Source: Camellia lanceoleosa (lineage: Eukaryota; Streptophyta; Magnoliopsida; Ericales; Theaceae). Taken from it: a stretch of DNA of 64,000 bases. Below, piece by piece: positions 21,641 through 33,829 of this stretch. A program made the translations under genes and the position numbers. The notes under the pieces are model-generated. The model was not told where the DNA came from, searched no databases, and was given only the letters and a program-made list of their open reading frames with translations. Position 1 is the stretch's first letter. Every line of letters begins with the position of its first letter. Location: positions 153,332,246-153,396,245 of the forward strand of contig CM045763.1 of NCBI GenBank assembly GCA_025200525.1. The letters are read 5' to 3'.

Positions 21641-24573
21641 TGTCACGCCCCAAGCTCGCCCCTAAAAGTTTGGGCATGACCCATTTGAAAATGGACACTA
21701 AACCTGTTATACATATCATACGGGGCTAGAACGGAAGCATTTAATAATATAAAATACGTAGAATAACATCCATTGAGCTATCACTAACATGCCAGGATCA
21801 CATATATGAACTCAATTCCTTTCCTGAGCGTATAACTAAACATTATTAAAGAAAAGGGGGCATATACATACATTTTCACTTAGATAGAAAATTAACCAAG
21901 ATTTTAACAACACTTTACAGAAATGCATGGGCTTGGTTTGGGTGCCTGGACACACTGCGGTTGATAAATGAAAGGCAAGCACCAAGGGTTAAGATTGACC
22001 TCCAAGGTGATCACCTACAGAACAGACATAACATAAAGTAAGCCAGGCTTAGTGAATAATAGTACATAACAAACGATGCTTAACTTAAAACATAATATAT
22101 CAATGAGTGTGAAATTGCAGAGTTCACATAATTAGTCTGATTCTGTACTAATTTCATATCGGTCTTGTTGGTTCACAAATTCACAGATTGGCCCTTGGCC
22201 TGGTGGGTTCACATATTCACAATTAGCCTTTGGCTTATAGATTCATAACTGAGATTCATAACTTCACAACTTGGCCATTGGCCCATTGAATTCATATTTT
22301 CACAAGTTGGCCCCCAGCCTCATAAGATCACAAATTCACAAGTCGGCCCTCGGCCTCATAAGTTCATAGATTCACGAGTTGGCCCTCGGCCTCATAAGTT
22401 CACAAATTCACAAGTCGGCCCTCGGCCTCATAAGTTCATAGATTCACGAGTTGGCCCTCGGCCTCATAAGTTCACAAATTCACAAGTCGGCCCTCGGCCT
22501 CATAAGTTCATAGATTCACGAGTTGGCCCTCGGCCTCATAAGTTCATAGATTCACGAGTTGGCCCTCGGCCTCATAAGTTCACAAATTCACAAGTCGGCT
22601 CTCGGCCTCATAGATTCATATTTCACAAACGGCTCTCGGCCTCATAGATTCATATTTCACAAATGGCTCTCGGCCTCATAAATTCATATTTCACAAATGG
22701 CTCTCGGCCTCATAAATTTCACATTGGCTTTAAGCTCGGTATACATATATATATGGACTCAAGAGGTGGCTCCCACCAAAGTGTAGCACTTTGCTCCATA
22801 TCAGAAATACATAATGGCCTCTGGCCTAATAGTTCATACAGAAGCACATAGTTCCTTCTAATTATTCACATGAGTTAATATAGTTACGTTGCTAATAGCA
22901 ACTATTAACAGCTTGGACTTCATAATGCATTCACATGAATTAATGCCACTAGTTCATAGATAACAGAATGTTGTTACATAATAAACGAGTCCACAGATAT
23001 GTAGATACCGAAGTCTCGTAATGCACTTACATTCCACTTGTTCGTCATGAATCCACATAACTGACTTACAGATAACAGTGTGTTAGTATCCATTATCAAC
23101 AATAAATAGAATGTGGTACACAATAATGCTCCATTATATTAATAAGAGTGGAGCCATTCACATCATAACGTGAGTCACATAATTGTGTTATTTAATCATA
23201 ATTTCACAGTGTTCCTCATATAGCATACACCTTTGGTGTTTCCATTATTTCACAATATTTCTTACGTAGAATACATAACATACATGTCAACATAATTCTT
23301 GCGACGAAGATCATAACATCAATAACAATAATCATTAACGGTTAAAGATACACCGAAGTACTACTACTCACAGTGTTCAGGTGCTTGGTCCGCCCCTGCA
23401 GCTGACCCTATACAATTCACGTAATTCAAACATAATTCATCATAGTCTATTCAATTCAATATTAGTTAACACAATATAATCCAACAAGGTCAACACCACT
23501 TAGTTCATTAACACCATTTACAATTCAACATAATGCAAAATAAATCCTTGAATCATATTCCAACATTCTAAAACCAAGTTCATATCATCTATATCGTTAA
23601 TAAATTATTGCCCAATTTTCCCTTCACATTATAGCATGAATTACAATGTTTACACCATAGTTCATTCGCAAATTTTAAACATAATTTTCAAGTATCACCA
23701 AATTCCAATTAAACTTGCACATATGTAATTCAACCTACTAATTTCATGATTCTACTTCCAATTTGAGCCAAATCATAAATTAACATCATTACCCAACCTA
23801 GGGTTTCAAGAAAACATTGAAATTTAAGAAAAATTCAAACTTATTAACCCATCACTTTTCATTCCAATTTTTCCATTGATTATACACCTAGGATACATGG
23901 TCCATCACTTTAACCCATCAATTTAACTCTCAAGATTCCTTACCTCAAGAATTAAGCAAGCCTTGGTGAGATTCCTCCATAATTTCGAAATTCCAATCGG
24001 TTGCAAATGTTGATCTTCATGCCTTCTTCATTCCTTGGTGGAAAATCTTGATCAAAACTTAGAGAAATGGTGAGGATTTGGGATCAAAACCCTAGGGTTT
24101 TTGGACCTAGGGAGAGAGAAGAGAAGAGGGGAAAAGGAAAATGTGAGAAATGATCCAAAAATTCTGGTTTAAAGCTGCTGTCCCGTAATTCCCGCTCGAG
24201 CGGAGAAATTCCCGCTCGAGCGGACCTGTTTTCAGCACAGATCCCGAAACTTTGAACAGGTATAACTCTCTCATCCGGACTCCGTTCTAGGTCGTTCTTG
24301 TGGTCAAATTGAAGCCCCGGAGATAAGCTTTCCAATGGTTCCGACCTCACATCCAAATTCACAATGTGGAAAAAGAAAAGGGCAAAAGAGTGATGGCTGA
24401 TCATAGATTACCTAACCGAATTATATTCTTTGGTCCAATCTTACTTTACCATCACACCACCACTTCAAGCAATACTCTAAAATAGATAAAAACATTCTCA
24501 ATTCCAATAGATATAGTTGAATTAAAACACATTAACCCCTAAGTAAATAAGGATGACTTTTGGGGTCATTACA
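21641..24573 (-). mobile_element. Solo LTR, 2933 bp, inserted at the CCT7 exon 1 splice donor
   Basis: Starts TGTCACGCCCCAAGC and ends GGGGTCATTACA, flanked by GGTAA at 21636-21640 and 24574-24578. There is no internal domain and no second LTR, so it is a solo LTR left by recombination. The reverse strand reads TGTAATGACCCC...GGGGCGTGACA, the usual polarity of gypsy LTRs, so it lies in minus orientation. It contains a tandem array (22290-22715) and two CGCTCGAGCGG palindromes (24190-24225). An open frame at 24084-24404 (minus) shows no domain. Confidence 0.92.
22290..22715. repeat. Tandem repeats inside the solo LTR (unit about 36 bp)
   Basis: The phrase GGCCCTCGGCCTCATAAGTT followed by a CACAAATTCACAAGTC or CATAGATTCACGAGTT variant repeats about ten times, often alternating as a 72 bp dimer. 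Degenerate copies extend to about 22185 on the left and 22820 on the right. It resembles CRISPR spacing only superficially: there are no unique spacers. Confidence 0.88.
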
Positions 24574-24574
24574 G

Positions 24575-24579
<5 letters not shown>

Positions 24580-24609
<30 letters not shown>
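24580..24609. repeat. CT microsatellite at the start of CCT7 intron 1
   Basis: About 15 CT units directly after the second GGTAA target copy. It continues the CT-rich character of the CCT7 leader. Confidence 0.85.
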
Positions 24610-24613
<4 letters not shown>

Positions 24614-26145
24614 ACTCCGATTGGTTGCTGAGAAAATTGTACAGGCCAGTTGCTGAGAAAATCTAATACCTAAGTTTCAACTGTTATTTTCTCGGCACCC
24701 AAACGGAGGATAATGTGCAATAAAGATAACTTACTTTGTTGATTTTGATGATTCTTTTCATTTTTTTTCTCTGGATGTGGTGGTGGTGATGGAAACAACA
24801 GCAACCCCAGATCATCTTGCTGAAGGAAGGCACGGACACATCCCAAGGGAAGGCACAGCTGGTTAGCAACATAAATGCTTGTGCTGCTGTCGCTGATGTG
24901 GTTCGCACTACGCTCGGTCCCAGGGGTATGGACAAGTTGATCCATGACGACAAAGGCAATACTACTATTTCCAATGATGGTGCCACCATCATGAAGCTTC
25001 TTGATATTGTTCAGCCGGCGGCTAAGATCCTTGTTGACATTGCCAAGTCACAGGACTCTTGAGGTATTCTTGCTGCCCACTGCTATTAATTTTGTTGCTG
25101 TTGTGGATAATTTATCAAGTCTACTGAATTGGTTTTAGGCAATGGTTCCATTATACTAAAGGGATGATTTTTATTTCCATTTGGGATTCGTATTCAAACT
25201 ATGGCCATATGAATTTTGTATAGGTTCATAGTGCAGGGTGGTTGTTTTGTGGCGTTGGCCTCATTTTTATTGTTAATCCAAATTATACTTTAACTAAACA
25301 CTTGGGTTATTGAGAAGTTGTAATGTAAAGGAGAAAATTAGTTTGTGGTTTGGTCTTTATTGTACTATCTCATTTAAAAATTTTGTTTGTATTTTTTTTT
25401 TTTTTTTGTTGATTGATTGATAAAAAAATTGTGTTTGTCTTTAAGAATACATAGTTTTTAAATTAAGTCAGTTAGAGTAACCCTAAATTTTGGGGTGAGG
25501 GGGCAATTATTTGCTGCTGTGTGGCCAAAAATACCTCATGCAAACACGCAAAATTAATGATCCTCCTGGTGTGCTAAGAATTAATTAACCTTTGAATGTC
25601 TTAGGTGGGTTTGGCTGTAGAAAACAGCTCCACTTACTTGTATATGACACTTCTATGGTTGTAAGCTTTTCACTTCTGCAAATATTCTGGTTGTGGCGTA
25701 GGTTGGTGATGGAACCACCACGGTAGTTCTGCTGGCAGGGGAGTTTTTGAAGGAGACCAAGCCTTTTAATGAGGATGGGGTCCACCCTTAAAATCTGATC
25801 CGGAGTTACTGCACTGCAAGCAATTTGGTATAGGTTTTGATATATATTTTTTTGTCCCAGTTTGTTTTTGTATCATTTTTTTGTTGATGCATTCAAGAGC
25901 CTTGTTCTTATGCGTACTTCATATTGCATGCTACACAATAGGCAATTGAGAAGATCAAAGAACTTGCTGTTAGCATAGAAGGAAAAAGTCTGGAAGAGAA
26001 GAAAATTTTACTGGCAAAATGTGCTGCTACAACTCTCTCTTCAAAGCTCATTGGTGGAGAAAAGGAGTTCTTTGCATCTATGGTTGTTGATGCTGTCATT
26101 GCAATTGGCTATGATGACAGGCTAAATATGATTGGAATCAAGAAG

Positions 26146-26464
26146 GTACTCATATTTGACATTGAATGTTGTATTTTTGTTTATTTTGTTGCATTGCACC
26201 TCTGATCTACTTGTTTAGACATAAGATTCTTTTCAATCTAAATTTCTGTAGATTTTTAGCAGCTATATATGATGAATCTCACCATTGTTGTGCGGTGAAA
26301 ATTATTCTGCTGATAAATATTCGTTGTACCATAGACAAGTTCAAATTTACGGCGTCATTTAAAATATTTGTAGGTTTTTCTTGAATATCTATTTGAAGTA
26401 TTTCTCTTTCAATAGACATTACACTGATAAGAAATGATATAATATATTGGATCTGCTGATGTTA
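26146..26464 (+). other. CCT7 pseudogene downstream (intron 4) sequence
   Basis: Begins with the exon 4 donor GTACTC. AT-rich, no exon 5 recognised. Confidence 0.5.
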
Positions 26465-26469
26465 CCATA

Positions 26470-27255
26470 TGAGAGGGTAATTTATATTTAAATTGGGCTG
26501 AGCTGAATGAAACGGGCCGAGCTGGGCCAAGAAAGTAATGGGCCGGTTTGGGCCGCACTACGAAGGGCCGAGTAGAATGACTATATAAGTTACTCCGGTT
26601 CGGAGAGGTAGTATTGGAGTTAGACCGGTCTCACAACCGAGATAATTAGCGCGGTTGCATGAGGTCTTATTTTGTACTTCGGTTGAGAAATGTGTTGGGT
26701 GAAGTTCGGTCTTCAGCATTGAGTTCGGTCAAGGCGTATGAAAACCGAGGTGTGCTAAGTCCTTGAGAGGACTTGCTTCTGAAGATAGTTCGGCTCAACT
26801 CTCTTATGGTTAGCTCGGTCTTAGCATGGGAAATCGAGGTAAGAGAAAGAGAAGTGCCTAACTAACGTGTACTTCGGTCATACTGGTAGTTCGGTTATGA
26901 TAAAACCATCTCACTTGGTTTAAGCAGTGAGGGGGGTGTTGAGAGAAGCAGTATCTCTCAGTAGTGTGAAGACTCTACATGGAGGAGTAAGAGTCCTACT
27001 AGGATTGTGCCACACGAAACCTATAAAAGCTCATCTATATCACCTTTGGAGAGGTAACGCAATTTTGCTTTCTGAATACACAGAGCTTTTGCCTATTTTT
27101 TGATAATCTTTCTGACTTAGGCATCGGAGAGGTTTCCGGCACCCACCCGCCGGCTAGCTCACGTTTGTATTTTCAGGTGATAAAGTGACGTCGTACGGAG
27201 GAACACAGACTTGATCAACAGGATTATACGAGAAGGTATATTTCTTTCCCGTACA
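26470..27255 (+). mobile_element. Solo LTR (786 bp) of the Tat-like family
   Basis: Begins TGAGAGGGTAATTTATAT, ends TTTCCCGTACA, flanked by CCATA at 26465-26469 and 27256-27260. Shares order and motifs with the 3' LTR at 1968-2707: GGGCCGAGC words, TTTAAGCAGTGAGGGG, AGGATTGTGCCAC, CTATAAAAGC (TATA-like), GGCATCGGAGAGGTTTCCGG and the AACAGGATTATACGAGAAGG end. No second LTR or internal region, hence a solo LTR in the plus orientation. It sits downstream of CCT7 exon 4. Confidence 0.9.
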
Positions 27256-27260
27256 CCATA

Positions 27261-28320
27261 TATATTAATTTTTTCAACATCTTTCTGTTTGGTACTCAAA
27301 AATCACAGTATAGAGATTTGCCATTGCCTTGGTAGTAAATTTTAGCAAATAATATGTGTAGTGATGAACGCAGAAGTTTATATGTAATGTGGCATGCTGT
27401 AGGTGATATATCTTATGATTAGAGAATGTCTGCCAGAAAAAAATGTTAATGTCTCCCCGTATAAGTCATAGAAAATGGAAAAGTATCTGTTTGCAATAAA
27501 TAAACTAGTAAGGCTCACAATTTAATGCTAAAAGATGAGAAACATGGAAATCCATAACCACTCAATAGATGCATCTCCATCTCCCTATGCCAAATTGCCA
27601 ATGTTTCAAAATGAAGAAAAATTGCAATAAATGTAGTTTTTTGATACTTTGAATTTAGGCTGTTAGGTTTTGTTGATTTATATGTCTGTATATATGGATC
27701 TGCGTATATGCATGGATTTGCACTAGTGTTGCTTGCTTATGACATTTAAGGCACCGTTTGAGAAGGAAATGTTGGGCTATTTTAGCCAAGTGAGGACAAA
27801 ATAGGCTAATTAGCCAAGTGAGGACAAAATGTTGTTTTGGTGCTGGGCAACAATCAAGGGCAACATAAATTTACGAAATTACCCCACATGAATTATGGGC
27901 AACGCCTCATCACATGAAAAGTAAAAAAAAAAACCTTTTTTCCAAAAAAATTCTTTTCCCAAGAAAAAACAAAGAAAGTTGAAAAAAAAAATTAAAAACA
28001 TTTTCTTGTTTTTTTGTTAAAATATTTTCTAAAAATAAATTCAAACTCTATTTATAAAAATATTTTTAAATATTTTAATTTTTTTGTTATGTATTTGATT
28101 ATGATTTGAGTGTAGAGTTGTGAAAGTAGTATGGAGTTTCGAGTTATGTGTTTGGTTATACGTTTTAAAAATAATTTATTAATTGAGTTTTATTTTGCCT
28201 CCGTTTGGGAAGTGGGTTGGTTTTTTGGCTTTTTGGCTTTTTTGGCTATTTTAGTCTGGGGCTAAAAAGCTTGGTTTGGGAAGATTTTTTTGACTTTTTT
28301 GGCTTTTTGACTTTTTTGTG
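27261..28320. other. Unassigned AT-rich DNA with foldback-element fragments
   Basis: No gene. From 27747 the sequence holds GCACCGTTTGAGAAGG and GGCTATTTTAGCCAAG, and from 28199 CCGTTTGGGAAGTGGG with repeated GGCTTTTTTGGC words. These resemble ends of the 49373 and 54305 elements and may be decayed members. CCT7 exons 5 onward were sought and not found. Confidence 0.45.
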
Positions 28321-30177
28321 AGGTGTCCATATGTAATATTACTAAACTGACCCTACAACTAATTTTGTCCAACTGTGACGTCACCACTCACTTTCCCTTT
28401 TTTTTGTTTTTTTAAATTTTATTTTTATTTCGGCGGCTGTGCTATGGAATTGATGACCCAAATGGTTTTTTTTGGTCATTTTAATATTTATTTATTTTTT
28501 TACATTAATTTGGTTTTTTTTTTTTTTTTTTGGTCTTGGTTTTTTCATGTGTTTTTTTATGTTGATTTTAAAATTATTTTTTTTTAATTTTCTGCAAAAT
28601 GATAAAAAGTGAAGTTTTAAATAATTGTCCTGTTTTTTTTTTTTTTTTTTTTTTTGCAAATGGTTTTTTCATGTGTTTTTTATTTTTATTTTTATTTTAA
28701 TTTTTGTTTTTCATTTTCTGTACAATGATAAAAAGTGAGGTTGTAAATAATTGTCCTGTGTACTGTAAATAATTTAATTTTAATTTTAATTTTATTCAAT
28801 ATTATTTTACATATTTAAAAATTTTAAATAATTTAAAATGTTAATATTTTTAATTTAAAAACAATTCTACACTCAAATCGTAACTAAATATATAAAACAA
28901 AACTTAATTAATTTTTAATTTCAATTTTAATTTTATTTTAATTTTAATTTTAATTTTAATTTTATTTTAAATATTTAAATAATGTAAATAATCTAAAAAA
29001 TTTAAAATAAATATTCAAAAAATTTAAATCGTAAAAATTTAAATAATTTAAATATTCAAAAAATAATTTTAACAAAAAAATTAAATAATTTAAAATGTTA
29101 ATATTTTCAATTTAAAAACAACTCTACATTCAAATCGTAACCAAACACATAAAACAAAATTTAATTAATTTTTAATATTAATTTAAATTTTATTTAAATT
29201 TTAATTTTATTTTAAATATTTAAATAATGTAAATAATTTAAAAAATTTACCTGGGCAAAAATTTAAAATAAATATTCAAAAAATTTAAATCGTAAAAATT
29301 TAAATAATTTAAATATTCGAAAAAATTAAATAATTTAAAATGTTAATATTTTCAATTTGAAAACAATTTAAATTATTTAATTTTTTTGTTAAAATTATTT
29401 TTTGAATATTTAAATTATTTAAATTTTTACGATTTAAATTTTTTGAATATTTATTTTAAATTTTTGCCAACGTAAATTTTTTAGATTATTTACATTATTT
29501 AAATATTTAAAATAAAATTAAAATTAAAATAAAAATTAAAATAAAATTAAAATTGAAATTAAAAATTAATTAAGTTTTGTTTTATGTATTTGGTTACGAT
29601 TTGAGTGTAGAGTTGTTTTTAAATTAAAAATATTAACATTTTAAATTATTTAAATTTTTTGAATATTTAAATATGTAAAATAATATTGAATAAAATTAAA
29701 ATTAAATTATTTACAGTACACAGGACAATTATTTAAAACCTCACTTTTTATCATTTTACAGAAAATGAAAAACAAAAATTAAAATAAAAATAAAAATAAA
29801 AAACACATGAAAAAACCATTTGCCAAAAAAAAAAAAAAAAAAAAAAAAGATCTTAAAATACACAGGACAATTATTTAAAACTTCACTTTTTATCATTTTA
29901 CAGAAAATTAAAAAAAAAATAATTTTAAAATCAACATAAAAAAACACATGAAAAAACCAAAACCAAAAAAAAAAACAAAACAAAACCAAATTAATGTAAT
30001 AAAAAAAATAAATATTAAAATGACCAAAAAAAACCATTTGGGTCATCAATTCCATAGGACAGCCGTCAAAATAAAAATAAAATTAAAAAAAAAAAGAGAA
30101 GGGAAAGTGAGTGGTGACGTCACAGTTGGACAAAATTAGTTACAGGGACAGTTTAGTAATATTACATATGGACACCT
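28321..30177. repeat. Large inverted repeat, arms about 0.8 kb (foldback element)
   Basis: The left arm begins AGGTGTCCATATGTAATATT and the right arm ends with its reverse complement. Matching landmarks include GACGTCACCACTCACTTTCC (28378 region) against GGAAAGTGAGTGGTGACGTC (30100 region), and ATGACCCAAATGG against CCATTTGGGTCAT. Arms are roughly 28321-29105 and 29345-30177, separated by 0.24 kb that duplicates part of the left arm. Most of the interior is AT-rich with long A or T runs. No ORF beyond low-complexity Phe strings. No target duplication was found. Confidence 0.85.
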
Positions 30178-33125
30178 TACATTATCTTATCACATGCTGT
30201 ATTTTACCTTTTGTGTCATCATTGACATATTTATCAATATAGTGATGACATATTATATAATATATAAAATATAATAAAATAATATAATTATTAAAAATCA
30301 CACAAAGAAAATTTCTCTCAGCCTTCTGCCTCCCTCTTATTTGTTACTTTACACATTTTTTCCTCTCATTTGTCTCTTTCAACATTTTTTCCCCTCCTGT
30401 CTGACCATTTTGAATGCCATAACTATCTAAGATGATTCAAGATTTGAAAAGGTGTGTCAAGTTCCTAAATTTTTTTTTTTAAATGCGAAAAAAAATATCA
30501 TTATTGCATCTGCGGATTCAGGTCTCAGAATAATCGGTTGTCAGCCTAATTTAACCAAATTCATAGAAGGGACCCACTACCGAGGTACTAATGGAACTCA
30601 GTCACACGCTCCAAAAGAGACCGGTATTGATTGGAGTACAATATGAGATCTCCACAGAGTACCAGCTGGATAACCCAGCATATTCGCACCCTCAAGAGTC
30701 GAAGCTAACTCATTCCTATAAAATGAGTTGCCTTCACCATCGGACCATCACCTCTGATGGTCAAGTTCTACTTTGATATATGATCAAATTGAAAAATATA
30801 TTTTGTTAATGTTGAATATTTTTCATTTTTATGAATAAAATTAGTTTGTAATTTTAATATAAATATTTTGATTAAACTTAGAAAATATATTAATATTTGC
30901 CTCCCTAAATCACATCACAGTTCTGATTTCGTCCCTGATAGTGCCCATACTTTTTTTATTTTATTTATAATTCTTTAATTATTGTTTTCTCTTCATGTAT
31001 ACATCACATTTTTATTTAACAAACATTTTAATTAAACTATTAAAATATTCATTCACACCCCAAATTTTTAAACACTAGACACACCACAATTGCGATTCAC
31101 TGAGCAATGTGAATGCATTAATGAAAGAGCTGGCACTTAGTGGTTCAAGGGATAATCAAAAGTGCATGATTTTGAGTGAGAAAATCCCAAATCTGATCTC
31201 ATCTCAGTTAGATAATTACATGTATCTAAAAAATGGTACTAATAAATTATAAATATCCATAATTCAGTTCCAATATAATAGTATAACAAAATGAAGGCAG
31301 AGACTGTGCCACGTTGTGCCCTAAATGGGCCATTGAGGGTATATGATTACAAAGGAGACTACCCTTCTATTTTGTGGATTTCATCTTCCAACTCAGAATA
31401 ATAATTCAAACCATTTATCTTACGGTGAAAAATATTTATATAAAATATTAATTTAATCAGATATTATTAGATACATGAACAAATTACGTATTGTATTTTA
31501 AAATGGATGAAAACTATGACTTTAAACTTAAAATCGTTTATTTTATAAAACAAAATGTAATTTGTTTATTTATTCATCAATATATGATGAAGTTATTTTT
31601 TTGCACAGATAGTCTTCTTCATTATGAGATTTACAAGATGAATGGTTCAAATCATTATTATATACATAAAATAGAACGCACAAAATAAAATATAATATGA
31701 AAAAATATAAAAGATATTGATATAGAGACGAGCAATTCTTAAAATGAAATATGAAGAATATAAAAGATAATTTTGCTGCAGCTTCTTCTAATTAGTTTTG
31801 CTCCAGCTTCCTCTAAATTAAAAATTAATAATTAAGAAAGAGAAATTAAAACCATCTCTTCATCAGTTGTCCAATAATCAACTTTGTTCAGCTTAATCTA
31901 TTTTTTCTCATAAAACACTCCAATGTGAACTCTACAAAAACATAAATAAATAAATTATAAACAAAGTTATACTAATAATTTATCAAATTTTTTATCAAAC
32001 TTTTCATATAGATGTAAAACCCACATTGGTTTACAGCATTTTCCTTATAAACAACATGAACTTAAGCTTATTCAGAAGAGTGACCCCTCAAATAATTTGA
32101 AGAGTGTCCCTTCAAATATTTAAAATAAAATAAAATAAAAAAAAAACAAAATTTGCCAATAGGTTCACCTCACCTCACATTCTATGTACATTTTTATCTC
32201 TACGATTCTATCCACCTGTTATCCAAATGAAAAGGACTGGAATAATTATATACTTGGGTTAATTTCACTTATCAATTAAATTATTTTTATTTTTTCTACT
32301 ATATCTCTATAAATTTCGTCTTTTCAACTCATAAAGTTTCTAATTGCGATTCATGTGATCTAATTGGAGACAAATCAATTTAATGGGTGTTCGTTTGTAT
32401 AAAATTGTCTTTTTACCCATCAAATTAAGATTTAATGATTACTGATTTATACATTCGTCTCTAATTGAACCACATGGACAAAAATCAAAAACTTTAGGGA
32501 CTACTTAGACAAAATTAAAACTGTAGAGATGAATTAGATGAACTAGTGATCGTTCAGGGAATAAAAGTAAAATTAACTTTTTACATTTTATTATTCGAAT
32601 TTATAGGGATCATTTTTCTCATAGTGCCAAAATTAACTAGTCATCTTTCAAAGAGATTTTGCTTCCTTAGTTTGACATCTTTGGGTATGTTTCATCTTTA
32701 ATAAACTAAATTTCTTAAGTACTATCATAAGATTCATTCATATATAATAATTCTACTGTTACAAGTTGAAGACTCTTGCGAAGTTCTAAAGGAATGAAGA
32801 CTTTTGGTGTGTTTTCAAGTGAATCAAGTTAAGAAATTAATGGTTTAGTTTTTGGTTATTATGTTTTGTTTAAGGATGCATTGTGTAATGTGTTTTATTT
32901 AAGGATGCACTATATTTTTGGCAATTATGTTTTGTTCAAGGATGCATTGTTTAATGCATTGTGTAATGCACAGATTTTTTTATTACTAGTTGTATATAAT
33001 TTTTTTTTTTTGGGGGGAGGGGGGGTTGATGCACAGATTTTTTTTTGGATGCACAAATTTCAGTTTTTTATTACTAGTTGTACATAATTTTTTTTTGGAT
33101 GCATAGATTTCATTTCTTTAGTTAT
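30178..33125. other. AT-rich intergenic DNA
   Basis: No gene supported. The part 30490-30780 has a more balanced composition (frames at 30452-30646 and 30591-30776) but no recognisable domain or repeat ends. A MITE lies at 32257-32577. T- and G-runs occur at 33000-33025. Confidence 0.5.
32257..32577. mobile_element. Probable MITE with GTTAATTTYACTT ends
   Basis: The left end GGTTAATTTCACTTATCAAT and the right end, whose reverse complement reads GTTAATTTTACTTTTATTCC, form short inverted repeats around 300 bp of AT-rich, non-coding DNA. The target duplication is not resolved. Confidence 0.5.
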
Positions 33126-33372
33126 AGATGGGAATTGGAATTTCGAGCTTGTTCGAGATCAAGATCGAGCTCGAGCTCGAGCTCGTTCAAGCTTGTTTGC
33201 GTTGTGGAGCCTAAACGAGCCAAGCTCGAGCTTTTAAACTATCCAACGAGCCGAGCTTGAACATAATTTCTGAAGCTCGACTCGAGCTCGAGCTTGTCCC
33301 ATTTTGACCGAGCCGAGCCTAACCATTTGAAAGCTCAGTTCGGCTCGGCTCGGCTCGTTTGCAACCCTACAT
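33126..33372. mobile_element. hAT-like non-autonomous element rich in GAGCTCGAGC words
   Basis: The right end reads CGGCTCGTTTGCAACCCTA, whose reverse complement TAGGGTTGCAAACGAGCCG is a familiar end of short plant hAT elements. The body is made of complementary words (GAGCTCGAGCTCGAGC; CTCGACTCGAGCTCGAGC; CGAGCCGAGC) able to fold. The left end (TAGATGGGAATTGG) is only partly complementary and no 8 bp duplication was found. Confidence 0.5.
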
Positions 33373-33602
33373 AGAACGGGAACTAAAATATTGGATGTGG
33401 TGCAATACCTAGTGACACTTTTTCCCACAATGAATCCTCATTGTCAATTCTATCCTCAAAGTTCCTTTCCAACCACATGAACCCCCCCTCCTTAAAAATA
33501 AAAATAAAAATAAAAAAAGGAAAAACAACACATTTTGCTCTCTTTTGCCTCCAAGTACCTAGAAATCAATTAAAAGCATATGAGCACCAGCCCCGGAGCC
33601 GC

Positions 33603-33827
33603 CTAATGATCATCAACCAAAAGAAATAAGCGTTGCCAAAGGTTCAATGCCACAAGACAATGTAAGAATAAGTGGTTCAAAGATTCCCCATCCTTCCTAC
33701 ACATGATGCACCATTGAGGAAAAAGAAAGCGATTCGGCTTCCTTCTTTGAAACGTATCTAAGAGGATTATTTGCGCCGAACAAATAAACCAAGCGAAAGG
33801 TTTAGGTCGCTGCCTTGCATCACGCAA
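33603..33827 (-). pseudogene. LINE fragment: zf-RVT region of an L1-type reverse transcriptase
   Basis: A 74-codon frame contains LLDTFQRRKPNRF, PQWCIMCRKDGESLNHLFLHC and ALNLWQRLF. The Cys-x2-Cys ... His-x4-His-Cys pattern is the zinc-binding zf-RVT module found at the C-terminus of plant LINE reverse transcriptases. It begins without a natural start and ends early. No endonuclease or RT motif is nearby, so it is a dead fragment in minus orientation. It abuts the tandem repeats at 33830. Confidence 0.72.
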
Positions 33828-33829
33828 CC

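Larger units (their letters stand above)
21622..26145 (+). pseudogene. CCT7: Chaperonin CCT subunit eta (CCT7), truncated pseudogene, exons 1-4
   Basis: Intact CCT7 is one of eight subunits of the cytosolic TRiC/CCT folding ring for actin and tubulin. Exon 1 (21622-21636) encodes MTAML. Exon 2 (24802-25063) encodes [33 protein letters not shown] and [13 protein letters not shown], the conserved equatorial/ATP-binding segments. Exon 3 (25702-25827) begins VGDGTTTVVLLAGEFLKE. Exon 4 (25942-26145) ends VVDAVIAIGYDDRLNMIGIK. All four have GT-AG borders in matching phase. Defects: one extra T near 25060 shifts the frame and makes TGA at the end of exon 2; TAA in exon 3 replaces the Gln of the HAQNLIRSY motif; the remaining roughly 60 percent of the protein is not found before 28 kb. 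Introns are kept, so it came from a DNA-level duplication, not a retrocopy. Confidence 0.93.

Noticed and set aside
22290..22715. Regular repeats of about 36 bp suggesting a CRISPR-like array
   Set aside because: Units are contiguous variants of one phrase with no unique spacers, inside a plant LTR.
24817..25062. Short complete chaperonin ORF starting at an internal Met
   Set aside because: The Met-like start is an intron/exon artefact; the true exon 2 begins at 24802 in the same frame, joined to exon 1 at 21622-21636.
28375..30055. Phe-rich frames on both strands, possible membrane peptides
   Set aside because: They are T/A runs of the two inverted-repeat arms and mirror each other.
31130..31225. 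Possible tRNA-derived SINE (GGCACTTAGTGGTTC as A box)
   Set aside because: No convincing B box at the right distance, no tail or duplication.
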